Source: an uncultured Bacteroidales bacterium
Lineage (GTDB): Bacteria; Bacteroidota; Bacteroidia; Bacteroidales; ML635J-15
Reading direction: 5' to 3'
NCBI GenBank assembly: GCA_937899245.1
Contig: CALDKB010000017.1
Coordinates: 49,009-113,008 of the forward strand
Length of the DNA: 64,000 nt
In this document: one piece after another, positions 9,260 to 18,123 of the stretch
Layout of the letters: the number at the start of each line of letters is the position of its first letter
How positions within the stretch are numbered: the first letter of the stretch is position 1
Made by a program: the position numbers and the translations under genes
Notes under the pieces: generated by a model
Database searches by the model: none
What the model was told of the DNA's origin: nothing
What the model saw: the letters and a program-made list of their open reading frames with translations, nothing else

Positions 9260-9331
9260 CAAATTTTGCTTTCGCAAAACCCCAGAAAATTGTAATTTCG
9301 CGCCATATTTTCAAACTAAAAACACAATCTT

Positions 9332-10744
9332 ATGAGCGGACTTTTTGGCGTTGTATCAAACCAGCCATGCATAACAGACCTCTTTTACGGTACCGATTAT
9401 CATTCACACATGGGCACAAAGCGTGCGGGTATCAGCACTGTTGAAGAAACAGGAAAATTCCACCGCAATATCCATAGCATCCAGAATTCGTATTTCCGTA
9501 CAAAGTTTACGGACGACCTGTACGAAATGCTTGGAAACTACGGTATCGGCGTCATCAGCGACACAGAATCACAACCTATTGTTGTAAATTCACATCTTGG
9601 TCGTTTTGCAATTGTAACTGTATCAAAAATCACCAACCTTCCCGAGCTTGAAAAGAAATGTCTCGAAATGCACCAACAGTTTACCGAGATGAGCATGGGT
9701 ACAACAAATCCAACCGAACTTGTTGCTCTGCTTATCACACAAGGTAAAGATTTTACAGACGGCATACAAAACGTATACAAGAATATTAAAGGCAGTTGCA
9801 GCATGCTGATACTTACTCCGGAAGGCGTAATTGCTGCTCGCGACTATTACGGGCGTACTCCTCTGGTTATTGGACGTAAAGGTTCTAGCTATGCCATTGC
9901 ATCCGAAAGTCACAGCTACATAAACCTCGACTACAACACCACACGTTTTATCGGTCCCGGAGAAATAATCAAAGTTACGCCTAATGGTCTTGAACAACTT
10001 TTGCCGCCGAACAACAAGATGCAAGTTTGCTCGTTCCTGTGGATATACTATGGTAATCCTTGTGTCGAATACGAAGGAATCAACACCGAAGAAGTCCGAT
10101 ACAAACTTGGCGAGGCAATGGGTCGCAACGATGACGTACAAGCCGACTTTGTATCTGCAATTCCTGACTCGGGAATTGGTATGGCTCTTGGGTATTCTCA
10201 CGGCTCTGGAATTCCATACAAACGTGGTGTCACAAAATACACGCCTACATGGTCGCGCAGCTTTATGCCTGTAAACCAAGAATCAAGAAATCTGGTTGCA
10301 AAAATGAAGCTTATTCCTAACAGGGAAATCCTTAATGGCAAAGATGCTGTTTTCTGCGACGACTCAATAGTTAGAGGAACGCAACTTCGCGACAATGTAA
10401 AAATGCTATACGACTGTGGAGCAAAACACGTTCATGTTCGTATCAGCTGTCCGCCATTGATCCACGGCTGCAATTTCTTGAACTTCTCGGCATCAAAGAC
10501 CGATATGGAACTTATTGCTCGCCGCTGCATCGAAGAACTTGAAGACGGTGAAATCAAAAACCTTGAATACTACAAGGACGAAACCACAAAGCAATACGCA
10601 AACATGGTGGAAAAAATTCGTAAGATGGTCGGAGTTGACACATTGAAATTTAATACTACCAAAGCCGTTTGCGACGCAATAGGACTTCCTCGCGAACAAA
10701 TCTGCTTACATTGCTTCGACGGAGCTTCGTACGGAGACAAATAA
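9332..10744 (+). CDS. Amidophosphoribosyltransferase (PurF)-like protein with degraded glutaminase site
   Basis: The 470-residue protein has the PurF order: N-terminal glutamine amidotransferase domain (1-~240) and PRTase domain with the PRPP loop FCDDSIVRGTQ near residue 343. Known PurF enzymes need an N-terminal Cys, exposed after Met removal; here the start is MSGLFG, so a Ser stands in its place. The oxyanion-hole Asn-Gly of the glutaminase also appears replaced in the IVTVSKITNLPEL segment. The cysteines that bind the Fe-S cluster in Bacillus-type PurF seem kept (VCSF, HGCNF and ICLHC). It may work with free ammonia, or be a paralogue with another role. No purine genes are adjacent. Confidence 0.8.
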   Translation: MSGLFGVVSNQPCITDLFYGTDYHSHMGTKRAGISTVEETGKFHRNIHSIQNSYFRTKFTDDLYEMLGNYGIGVISDTESQPIVVNSHLGRFAIVTVSKITNLPELEKKCLEMHQQFTEMSMGTTNPTELVALLITQGKDFTDGIQNVYKNIKGSCSMLILTPEGVIAARDYYGRTPLVIGRKGSSYAIASESHSYINLDYNTTRFIGPGEIIKVTPNGLEQLLPPNNKMQVCSFLWIYYGNPCVEYEGINTEEVRYKLGEAMGRNDDVQADFVSAIPDSGIGMALGYSHGSGIPYKRGVTKYTPTWSRSFMPVNQESRNLVAKMKLIPNREILNGKDAVFCDDSIVRGTQLRDNVKMLYDCGAKHVHVRISCPPLIHGCNFLNFSASKTDMELIARRCIEELEDGEIKNLEYYKDETTKQYANMVEKIRKMVGVDTLKFNTTKAVCDAIGLPREQICLHCFDGASYGDK

Positions 10745-10757
10745 AGACTAACAGTCA

Positions 10758-10798
10758 AACTGCCTGACGGACAAGCATCATATGCCCGTTAGGCAGTT
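10758..10798 (+). terminator. Stable hairpin after the PurF-like gene
   Basis: Arms AACTGCCTGACGG and CCGTTAGGCAGTT pair over 13 positions with one G-U and a loop of about 15 bases, 13 bases after the stop. No T-run follows, so it is not a standard intrinsic terminator; it may stabilise the 3' end or separate the gene from the phosphatase gene. Confidence 0.4.
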
Positions 10799-10824
10799 AG
10801 ATTGCAAGCCACGATAGACATATT

Positions 10825-11277
10825 ATGCATCGCATTCTTTTTGTTTGCCTTGGCAATATCTGCCGCAGCCCAATGGCCGAGTTCGTTATGAAAAAAATGG
10901 TGGCAGACGCTGGTATTGCCGATCAATTTGAAATTGCTTCTGCGGCAACTTCCGACGAGGAATACGGAAATCCGGTTTACCCGCCAGCTCGTCGCAAACT
11001 TGCTGAACACGGTATTTCGTGCGAAAGCAAAACCTCACGACAAATTACCCGCTCCGACATTGAACATTACGACTACATAATAGCAATGGACGACAAAAAT
11101 ATCCGCAGTCTTTCACGAATGTTCGGCAACGAAGCACTTGCAAAACTTTCGCTTCTCATGGACTACACCGACCATCCTCGCAATGTAGCCGATCCGTGGT
11201 ACACAGGCGATTTTGAAGCAACTTGGATTGATGTAAACGAAGGTTGCAGTGCTTTGCTGAAACTTTTATCTGAATAA
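10825..11277 (+). CDS. Low-molecular-weight protein-tyrosine-phosphatase
   Basis: The P-loop VCLGNICRSPMAE begins at residue 7 (nucleophile Cys8, Arg14: C-x5-R), and the general-acid Asp lies in NVADPWYTG near residue 133, both required in this family. At 150 residues the length is normal. Such enzymes hydrolyse phosphotyrosine and often act opposite a tyrosine kinase in exopolysaccharide control, but no kinase or capsule genes are visible here. The stop codon overlaps the ATG of the LysE-type transporter by one base (TAATG). Confidence 0.93.
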   Translation: MHRILFVCLGNICRSPMAEFVMKKMVADAGIADQFEIASAATSDEEYGNPVYPPARRKLAEHGISCESKTSRQITRSDIEHYDYIIAMDDKNIRSLSRMFGNEALAKLSLLMDYTDHPRNVADPWYTGDFEATWIDVNEGCSALLKLLSE

Positions 11278-11888
11278 TGGCAAATTTCTTTCAAGGACTT
11301 TTAATGGGACTTGCGTATGTGGCTCCGATAGGTTTGCAAAACCTATTCGTGATTAACACTGCCATTTCCCAACCACGCAAACGTGCCATAATCACCGCAT
11401 TAATTGTCATTTTCTTTGACATTTCCTTGGCTTTAGCATGCTTTTTTGGTGTTGGAGCCATTATGGAACAGTCGGAATGGATTCGTCTTGCAGTTTTGCT
11501 TATTGGCAGTTTAATAGTTATATGGATTGGTATTTCGCTTATCCGCGATAAAAACGTAAAATTGGAAAGCAAGGACACAAATTTGCCAGTTTTCAAGGTT
11601 ATTTCAACAGCATGCATCGTTACATGGTTCAACCCGCAAGCACTGATTGACGGCTCAATGATGTTAGGCGCATTTCGTGCGACACAGCCTGGCGTTGAAG
11701 GAATGAATTTCATTTGCGGTGTGGCAAGTGCATCGTTCTGCTGGTTTCTTGGAATAACATTATTTATCTCGCTTTTCAGCAACAAGATAAGCGAAAAGGT
11801 ACTGCGAATAATAAATATCGTCTGCGGGTGCGTGATTGTTTTCTATGGATTGAAATTGGGCTATGAATTTGTAAAGTGCCTGATATAA
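11277..11888 (+). CDS. LysE/ArgO family amino-acid exporter
   Basis: A 203-residue inner-membrane protein with six hydrophobic segments and the family start GLLMGLAYVAPIGLQNLFVI, plus CIVTWFNPQALIDGSMML, typical of the LysE/ArgO basic amino-acid exporters. Likely exports lysine, arginine or related compounds; the actual substrate is inferred. Its ATG overlaps the stop of the phosphatase gene, and it converges on the DUF2490 gene after 7 bases. Confidence 0.85.
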   Translation: MANFFQGLLMGLAYVAPIGLQNLFVINTAISQPRKRAIITALIVIFFDISLALACFFGVGAIMEQSEWIRLAVLLIGSLIVIWIGISLIRDKNVKLESKDTNLPVFKVISTACIVTWFNPQALIDGSMMLGAFRATQPGVEGMNFICGVASASFCWFLGITLFISLFSNKISEKVLRIINIVCGCVIVFYGLKLGYEFVKCLI

Positions 11889-11895
11889 GATTACG

Positions 11896-12570
11896 TCATT
11901 TGAAGTTGTAAGCAATTCCAATATAAAATTCATTTGCACGATTCTTCACCTGAACCTCGTTGTCGGCACGAAGATAGAAATCAATAGAACTATTCTGGTC
12001 GATTCTGTATGTTACACCAGTTATTGTACGCCAGCTGTCAACAAAACGCGCATCATATTTATATAGCCGCAAGAAAAATTCAGCCGATGCAAAAATGCTT
12101 ATTGGCTTACTGAAAAATTTATATTCAAATTGCAACCGGTTCCTTATGTAATTCTTAGGATTAAACTTATTGTACGAATGTCGACTATCGAAGAAAGTCG
12201 ACTGAAATTTCACCCTATAACTTATTTTAAAACTTCGGATTCGCTCCGTATAAGCCAGCACAGCATTTAGGCGATAACGATTTTCGAGAAAATTTTCTTG
12301 ATTTTTGAGAATATAGTCAAATTCTGCTCCGAGTTTTATCCTTTTTTTCCAAAATGAATAATCAATGCCTGCATCCGCCTTGACACGATTAAAACCTATG
12401 AAATTGTCACAGGACTTCACTTCCCCTTCAATTGAATAGCCTAGTCCATTGACAATCTTCCCAGAATATCCGGCTCCGACAATCATACCGAAATCGGTAG
12501 TCTGCGCAAGCATAGGCAAACTGCAAAATATCAGAAATACAAGCAATATGAAACGGAAAAAACTACCCAC
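11896..12570 (-). CDS. DUF2490 family outer-membrane beta-barrel protein
   Basis: A signal peptide ending near LPMLAQ is followed by about 200 residues of alternating strands, ending in EFYIGIAYNFK with a penultimate Phe as is typical for outer-membrane barrels. Motifs such as NYIRNRLQFEYKF and TGVTYRIDQNSSIDFYLR agree with DUF2490 proteins, whose function is unknown. It is the last gene of the seven-gene operon, 3 bases after the DUF4956 gene, so the barrel may be the outer-membrane component of whatever this operon makes or exports. Confidence 0.75.
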   Translation of the reverse strand: MGSFFRFILLVFLIFCSLPMLAQTTDFGMIVGAGYSGKIVNGLGYSIEGEVKSCDNFIGFNRVKADAGIDYSFWKKRIKLGAEFDYILKNQENFLENRYRLNAVLAYTERIRSFKISYRVKFQSTFFDSRHSYNKFNPKNYIRNRLQFEYKFFSKPISIFASAEFFLRLYKYDARFVDSWRTITGVTYRIDQNSSIDFYLRADNEVQVKNRANEFYIGIAYNFK

Positions 12571-12573
12571 CGG

Positions 12574-13443
12574 TTATCCCATAAAATCCTTGTTCTTTAC
12601 CATCGTGTCGATAGTATTATCATTGTCATCGAATGGCACATAATAAATCTTGACGTATGCTACATCACGCAGAAAATCAATATGACCAACTTCGACGCGT
12701 TGAATATCAAGACCTGTGCGTTCCTTTAAATCGGCAATAAGTTCCTCTTCTTTTCCATGCTTTACAAGATTTATTTTTTCATACAAAACAATCTTAGTTG
12801 CAATCCGCTTCAAGTTTAGGATATAATCGAAAACAATAATTACGACAATAAATAAAATATTAATTACCAAAAGGTTAATCCAACCATGGCTCATAGCCAG
12901 CCCATTGATTACCGAAATGCCAATCGTAACGAAGAGATATGTCATTTCGCGGATTTTAAGCGGTTCGGTGCGGTAGCGAATCATGCCGAAAATCGCAAAC
13001 AGGCCCATTGCAAAACCAATCCCAACATTTACATTATTTAAAAGAGCCATCAGCAAGAACACTGTGGTACTAAACAACATAAATGTAAAATAATGGTCCT
13101 TGCGCCTTGTCCTTCTATAATATAGGAAATGAACGATAATCCAGCATACAATCAAGTTGAACAGGAACATAATTCCTAACGACAGCAAACTTTCCTTTTG
13201 TATTATCGGAAAGCCGAAAATATCATTTTCGGACATTATTTCGTTCAAATCGTCACCGCCAAACTCACGAGCAATATCAGCATCAAATTCCTTTGAATCG
13301 GGAATCGGAGTTAAATCAGTAGCAATCTCCTCATCAAATGCAAGCCCATCATTTTGTATTGTTGAATCTGCATCCTGAGCATAACAGCTAAACGCAATAA
13401 AAAATATCGGGATTAACACAAAAAGTAATTTCTTCATAATCAA
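12574..13443 (-). CDS. DUF4956 inner-membrane protein with secreted-type N-terminal extension
   Basis: After a signal-like segment ending FSCYAQD, an acidic region (about 23-75) precedes four hydrophobic segments and the DUF4956 signature GLFAIFGMIRYRTEPLKIREMTYLF. A soluble domain ends the protein (IQRVEVGHIDFLRDVAYVKI). DUF4956 proteins are often encoded next to VTC-domain enzymes; the role is unknown, but a channel or membrane partner is plausible. The start overlaps the VTC stop by four bases; a second ATG two codons later is possible. The acidic N-terminal extension, probably outside the cytoplasm, is extra compared with the short form of the family that I know. Confidence 0.8.
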   Translation of the reverse strand: MIMKKLLFVLIPIFFIAFSCYAQDADSTIQNDGLAFDEEIATDLTPIPDSKEFDADIAREFGGDDLNEIMSENDIFGFPIIQKESLLSLGIMFLFNLIVCWIIVHFLYYRRTRRKDHYFTFMLFSTTVFLLMALLNNVNVGIGFAMGLFAIFGMIRYRTEPLKIREMTYLFVTIGISVINGLAMSHGWINLLVINILFIVVIIVFDYILNLKRIATKIVLYEKINLVKHGKEEELIADLKERTGLDIQRVEVGHIDFLRDVAYVKIYYVPFDDNDNTIDTMVKNKDFMG

Positions 13444-14216
13444 ATATTTATATTTGTATTACACAATTTTTCTATATATCTAATTTTCGTTCTAAAACGA
13501 TTAACCTTCACATTTGAATTGGTAAGCACCGTACCCAAACAATACTTACTTATTCTCTTGCTTTTTATTCGCAAATCTAGCAAAACATCGCGAAAATAAG
13601 ATTTACATAAGCCATCCTGCTTCAACTCAACAATTACGAGATTTGGTATGCAGGCTGATTTACCTGTAACCCTATTTATCAAATTGATATTCATATCAAT
13701 TGTCAATCGCTCGGTCTTTTCGTTATTTACCAAAGTAATACGGTCAAACATGTTTTCTAGCTGTGGCAAAAGGTTATTAGCATCATAGTTTAGATTTTCA
13801 GATACAAAATCGTGTATCTCCTGCGACTGAAGCATGTTGCCAAAATTATTCACAGACATTGGAATGCGTTTCTTCTTTGTTCGGCCTTTATTGTTCTTGT
13901 TTTTTATCTCACAAAAAGCAATTTGGCTGTCAACATATATCCTAGCACGAAGTTTCTGCCGATTTAGCTTCCGATTATGATGGGCGATATACATTTGCAC
14001 GTCGGGAGTATCATAATACAAGGTATTATATTTTGCTATGCGCACTCCATCGTTGAATTGTACGAAGTATCGTTCGTGAATACGATCAAGGATTTCGGTA
14101 AGCTGCTCTAGCGTAACCAAATACTTTGTATCAACGCGATTCATCAGTTTCACCTTGTCCATCTCGGCAAGAGAAATCGGCTTGAAGGTTTGCAATATGT
14201 CGACTATGTGATTCAA
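13440..14216 (-). CDS. VTC-domain (polyphosphate polymerase-like) protein
   Basis: VTC domains are triphosphate-tunnel enzymes; yeast Vtc4 makes polyphosphate from ATP. Tunnel residues seen here: NRVDTKYLV (Arg27, Lys31), LYYDTPD, KLRARIY (Lys88, Arg90, Arg92), FCEIKNK (Glu103, Lys105), ERLTID (Arg170, Asp174), IVELKQ (Glu197, Lys199) and SKYCLG (Lys224), so the site looks complete. The protein (258 residues) has no membrane segment and no SPX domain, so it should be cytosolic and pair with the DUF4956 protein encoded next. Product (polyphosphate or another phosphate polymer) is inferred from family only. Confidence 0.85.
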   Translation of the reverse strand: MNHIVDILQTFKPISLAEMDKVKLMNRVDTKYLVTLEQLTEILDRIHERYFVQFNDGVRIAKYNTLYYDTPDVQMYIAHHNRKLNRQKLRARIYVDSQIAFCEIKNKNNKGRTKKKRIPMSVNNFGNMLQSQEIHDFVSENLNYDANNLLPQLENMFDRITLVNNEKTERLTIDMNINLINRVTGKSACIPNLVIVELKQDGLCKSYFRDVLLDLRIKSKRISKYCLGTVLTNSNVKVNRFRTKIRYIEKLCNTNINI

Positions 14217-14253
14217 ATCAACATTTTAAATTAGAAACGTAGAACCTACTTCT

Positions 14254-14664
14254 TTATTTGTCAAAGATATACTCAAACTCCTTAATTGTCTCTAACTTCC
14301 CATTGGGAAAATAGTTGTACTGACGTTTCTTGCTACCATCTGGATAATACTCGAACTTACGAATACGCACGGGCTTGTTACGGCCATCATACTCAACCTC
14401 CTTTATACATTTGCCTTGCTCATTGTATTCGTATGTTATACGCGATTTCTGTCCATAATTTGCATATTCTATAGACTCAATCTTAAATCCATTAGCATCA
14501 TATTTTGTAATGTGGTCCAAAAATTTGGTCTTTGTCGTCTGATTTTCGTTCCACTCCTTTACAGTCAAACCTTTGCGACGTTCACGCTTAACATCATCTT
14601 GGGCATTTGCAACAAAACAAACCGAAAGCAAAATCGCAACAATTAGAAACAAACCTCTTTTCAT
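14254..14664 (-). CDS. Small secreted protein with YD/MORN-like repeats
   Basis: A 136-residue protein with a clear signal peptide ending FVANAQ, followed by short repeated strands: ITKYDANGFKIESIEY, ITYEYNEQGKCIKEVEY, RKFEYYPDGSKKRQYNY and YFPNGKLETIKEF. This Y-x-x-x-G-K pattern is like the MORN or YwqK-type repeats found in many Bacteroidota secreted proteins. I cannot assign a function. It lies 3 bases after the lipoprotein gene and 37 bases before the VTC gene, within the same operon. Confidence 0.7.
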   Translation of the reverse strand: MKRGLFLIVAILLSVCFVANAQDDVKRERRKGLTVKEWNENQTTKTKFLDHITKYDANGFKIESIEYANYGQKSRITYEYNEQGKCIKEVEYDGRNKPVRIRKFEYYPDGSKKRQYNYFPNGKLETIKEFEYIFDK

Positions 14665-14667
14665 ATG

Positions 14668-15378
14668 CTATACATTTGAGATAATTCTAATGGTATCAGG
14701 AATTTCGTATATCATTCCCGGTTCCTCAACAACAACTTTACGGGTAACAGTATCCGGCACTTCATTTAAATTTTCAGTAAATGTTAGCACTGTATATTTG
14801 CCAGGAGTAAGCTTCTGAAAATAAAACCAGCCATCCATACCCACGCGGACATCATCGAAATGATACTGCTCATTCTCACGAAGAATGTACACACGCGAAT
14901 CGTATGCCCAGCCTTCGCCACGATAATTTCCATTGTGGTAATAGGTTGCATAAACACGGCCCTTTACCATAGATGTTCCATATGCTTTCCCTTCATGCAC
15001 ATAAATCGTAGGCACGCTAACCTTACCACCGCGAGGAAGTTCTATTGTCTGCGAAACAGCCACCTTCTCCCCAGTAGGCAAAGTTGAATATGCAAATATC
15101 GTATACTTGCCCGGATTCATATACTTGAAACGATACTGTCCATTATCATCGGTTTTGACATCATCTCCATAAAAAGAGTCGTCACCATAAACAATGAACA
15201 CATCTGTTTTTGCTGCCACAACAGTATCTGTTGCCAAAGTGTAATTGTCGTCGGGATGCAAAACAAGCATCACCTTGCCTTCGATTGCACCCGTACCACC
15301 TTCACCCTCCTCTTTGTTACAAGAACAAAAAGCAAGAGCAATGATAGCGGAAAGCATTAGAGAAACATTTTTTTTCAT
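14668..15378 (-). CDS. Lipoprotein with two carboxypeptidase-regulatory-like (prealbumin-like) domains
   Basis: Lipobox FCSC (Cys near residue 20) is followed by an acidic, Gly-rich linker and two similar Ig-like domains. Each ends in the typical turn: GQYRFKYMNPGKYTIFAYS (about 103-121) and GWFYFQKLTPGKYTVLTF (about 184-201). Such folds act as binding or spacer modules in surface proteins. The linker EEGEGGTG just after the lipid-modified Cys carries acidic residues, a placement that in Bacteroidota can favour surface display. Located 18 bases after the beta-helix gene. Confidence 0.75.
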   Translation of the reverse strand: MKKNVSLMLSAIIALAFCSCNKEEGEGGTGAIEGKVMLVLHPDDNYTLATDTVVAAKTDVFIVYGDDSFYGDDVKTDDNGQYRFKYMNPGKYTIFAYSTLPTGEKVAVSQTIELPRGGKVSVPTIYVHEGKAYGTSMVKGRVYATYYHNGNYRGEGWAYDSRVYILRENEQYHFDDVRVGMDGWFYFQKLTPGKYTVLTFTENLNEVPDTVTRKVVVEEPGMIYEIPDTIRIISNV

Positions 15379-15396
15379 ATAGAAACTAGTTATATT

Positions 15397-18123
15397 TTAT
15401 GGTTTTGCAGTAATTGAAGTTGCCGTTCCTGAAGTTGTTACCGTCGCACTGGTATAAAAGCCATGCCAACTTGTACCTCCAGAAATAGTTGCCGTCTTAT
15501 ATAGCGAATATGTGCCAGAAGAAAGTTCTGTGCTTGAAAAAGCAAATCCGCCATTGCTTCCTCCTCCACCAGGAGGTCTTATGCCACCGCCATTATCCCA
15601 GCCATTGCCAGAAATTGATGACGGACCTTGATATGCAAGAACAACATTGCCACTGGCGTCCTTAATGACTATCGTATTAGTGATTGAATATGAACTAGAA
15701 GACGAACCGCCGCCAGGGAATCCGCCTCCCGAAGATGCCGTCAACAAGTATTTCTGATTGTTCTGCATTGTTGGTGTTGAACTTGAATTCATAGCCCACA
15801 CGCCCATATTTCCACCGAAAGCCACTATTGTTGCTCCGCTGATTGTCAATTTATGAGAAGAATTCTCGCCAAGGTCGCAGTCGAGTGCCTGCTCGTGATT
15901 AGACCCTCCGACAATGATAAGTCCACCCGAAAATACAGTGTTTGTTCCGTTGTTGTCAAGAGCATCGCTACCGCGAGCATATACCCAAACTTTTCCACCT
16001 GCAATTTCTAGATAATTTGATGCGTTAAGGCAATCGTCGCCAGCATTTACCTCAACGATACCACCATTGATAACTATCTGATTCTTGCTTTCGATACCTT
16101 CGTGGTTAGCATATACAGCGACACGACCACTATTTATTGTCACATTGCCCATACATTTTATGCCTTTCGGATTTCCAGTATAGCCGGAACTACTTCCGCC
16201 TCCAGGGAACCCACCACCGCCAGAAGAACCATTTACAGATGTTCCCGATGAAGTTATTTCAATGTTTATCAAACTGTCGTCTGCATTTTCGCGACCAATC
16301 ACAAGAGCTCCGTCAATCTTCATTCCTCGTCCACCCTTTCCGGAGCAAGTGCATGATATGTTACCTCCATAAATGTTTGCATTGCCGTCTGCCTTGACAC
16401 AAACGGGAGCATAACCGTCAGATGTTGTTATTGTCGTACCGCTACCGAGCATTGAAAAGTTCATTGTTCCTCCATTGATTGTAAGGTCACCATCAGACGA
16501 AATTCCACGGCATCCATTATTAGTGCTTGTGCCGTTAACCGTAATTGTTCCGCCGTTAATTATTACTGTTGCACCCTTTATGCCTAGACAATACGACGGA
16601 TCGGAATTAGTAACGACTGTCGCACCCGAAGCAGTAATGTCAATAGAACCGCCATCAATTGTAATAGTTTGATCGCATTTGAAGCCTTTTGAAGCGTTGC
16701 CAGAAAGAGTCATTGTAATATCGGCATCATCACTAATTGTAACATCTCCATCGCACGAAATAGCACGACTATTGGTTCCACTTGCTGTTAAGTCTACTGT
16801 TCCTGCAGAAATTATTACTGCAACATCTGCCTTTATGCAAGTTGCCGAATATGTATCGCTAACATTTGATGCATTTGTGTATGTACCACCATTACCTGCG
16901 ACAGAAATCGTTGTCGTTCCGCCTGAAATAGCAACTGTATTGTCGCACGAAATTCCACGTGCGCCGTCATTAGAAACCGGACAGGTAATTGTCAATGTTC
17001 CGTTAGTAATGTATGTGTTTGTTGCCTTGATGCCTGTGCAATACGAAGGATCGCCAGCTTCTACAACAGTTGCACCCGAAGCAGTAATTTCGGTACTACC
17101 ACCAGCAATAAAAGCCGTTCCCGCCTTAATTGCCTTCGTCTGGTTGCCAGAAGCAACAAGCAGAAGATTACCACCCGAAATTATAATAGTGTCGCATTTC
17201 ATACCTTTTGTGTCAGCAACCGAAGCCATAATATCAAGAGAACCGCCAAGAATTTCAATGTTTCCATCACGATTGTTATTTGTAGCGCCATACTGAGCTT
17301 GGATTCCATCACCATTGAAATCTCTGATAGTCATATTTCCGCCATACAACTTGAAATTATTTGCATGTAAACCATCATTAGCTGCTTCGGTAATGTTTAT
17401 TGTTCCAGCATACATATAAATGTGCGCGTCGCTGTTGATTGCATGCTTGCTCTTACCAGCGATGTTCAAAGTTCCGTTATCATAGATATCAACTGCGCCC
17501 TTGCATTGCAAAGCGGCCTTGTCGGCACTTGTAGAGCCATCCGACAAAGTATTTGTAGTGCCATCCTTAAGCTTCAAAGTCACCTTTTTGTCGGAAGGAA
17601 CATTAATAGCTGCTCCTGTTGGATTTGTAATATCTGCACCGCCTAGAATCAAGTTGAAACGATAGTCAGTATTTATTACAAGCGAACCATCAATAGTCGT
17701 TCCTGAGACAAAAATTGTGCGGTCCTGAGTTCCAGAAGCAGCGTTTACAACAACATCTTCGCCATTACATGTCACAGCAATGCCACGACTAGACCATGGA
17801 TTAATAACACCTACGGTTCCCCCGTTGTTATATGTTATATAGATAATGTCGCCTTCGTCCTCGCCCTCAGAAGGATCGTCTCCACCTTGGGAAGTAACAT
17901 AGAAGACAATGCTATCTATCCCCATTACCGGGAAATTGAAACTACTCTCATTTAGATTTGTATATGATGTTGATGTACCAGTACTAGAAAAACTAACGCT
18001 ATCAACATTCTCAATTGTCCTTGTATATATCACATTGCCATTGCTGTAATATAAAATCTTGTCTTGTGCCGACATGCAAGCCACCGACAAAACCATCGCC
18101 AAAAGTACTATTATCTTTTTCAT
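15397..18123 (-). CDS. Large secreted beta-helix protein with DUF4353 (Cthe_2159-like carbohydrate-binding) domain
   Basis: A 908-residue secreted protein (signal ends CMSAQ). From residue ~120 on it is a right-handed beta-helix of turns such as INGGTITV, with many Gly, Asn, Ser and Thr. Gly-rich loops (GGGGFPGGG near 637 and again near 810) and GDDCLNASN are hallmarks of DUF4353; the founding protein, Cthe_2159 of Clostridium thermocellum, binds acidic polysaccharide and calcium. A 150-residue unit is duplicated in tandem. The C-terminus has no T9SS sorting domain, but the gene before it, overlapping by four bases, encodes one. Likely cell-surface; ligand unknown. Confidence 0.82.
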   Translation of the reverse strand: MKKIIVLLAMVLSVACMSAQDKILYYSNGNVIYTRTIENVDSVSFSSTGTSTSYTNLNESSFNFPVMGIDSIVFYVTSQGGDDPSEGEDEGDIIYITYNNGGTVGVINPWSSRGIAVTCNGEDVVVNAASGTQDRTIFVSGTTIDGSLVINTDYRFNLILGGADITNPTGAAINVPSDKKVTLKLKDGTTNTLSDGSTSADKAALQCKGAVDIYDNGTLNIAGKSKHAINSDAHIYMYAGTINITEAANDGLHANNFKLYGGNMTIRDFNGDGIQAQYGATNNNRDGNIEILGGSLDIMASVADTKGMKCDTIIISGGNLLLVASGNQTKAIKAGTAFIAGGSTEITASGATVVEAGDPSYCTGIKATNTYITNGTLTITCPVSNDGARGISCDNTVAISGGTTTISVAGNGGTYTNASNVSDTYSATCIKADVAVIISAGTVDLTASGTNSRAISCDGDVTISDDADITMTLSGNASKGFKCDQTITIDGGSIDITASGATVVTNSDPSYCLGIKGATVIINGGTITVNGTSTNNGCRGISSDGDLTINGGTMNFSMLGSGTTITTSDGYAPVCVKADGNANIYGGNISCTCSGKGGRGMKIDGALVIGRENADDSLINIEITSSGTSVNGSSGGGGFPGGGSSSGYTGNPKGIKCMGNVTINSGRVAVYANHEGIESKNQIVINGGIVEVNAGDDCLNASNYLEIAGGKVWVYARGSDALDNNGTNTVFSGGLIIVGGSNHEQALDCDLGENSSHKLTISGATIVAFGGNMGVWAMNSSSTPTMQNNQKYLLTASSGGGFPGGGSSSSSYSITNTIVIKDASGNVVLAYQGPSSISGNGWDNGGGIRPPGGGGSNGGFAFSSTELSSGTYSLYKTATISGGTSWHGFYTSATVTTSGTATSITAKP
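16312..17211 (-). repeat. Tandem internal duplication (2 x ~450 bp) in the beta-helix gene
   Basis: Residues ~305-454 and ~455-604 align with an offset of exactly 150 residues: EITASGATVV...DPSYCTGIK in copy one matches DITASGATVV...DPSYCLGIK in copy two, and ARGISCDNTVAISGG matches CRGISSDGDLTINGG. The unit length equals a whole number of helix turns, so the duplication would lengthen the helix without breaking the fold. Confidence 0.7.
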
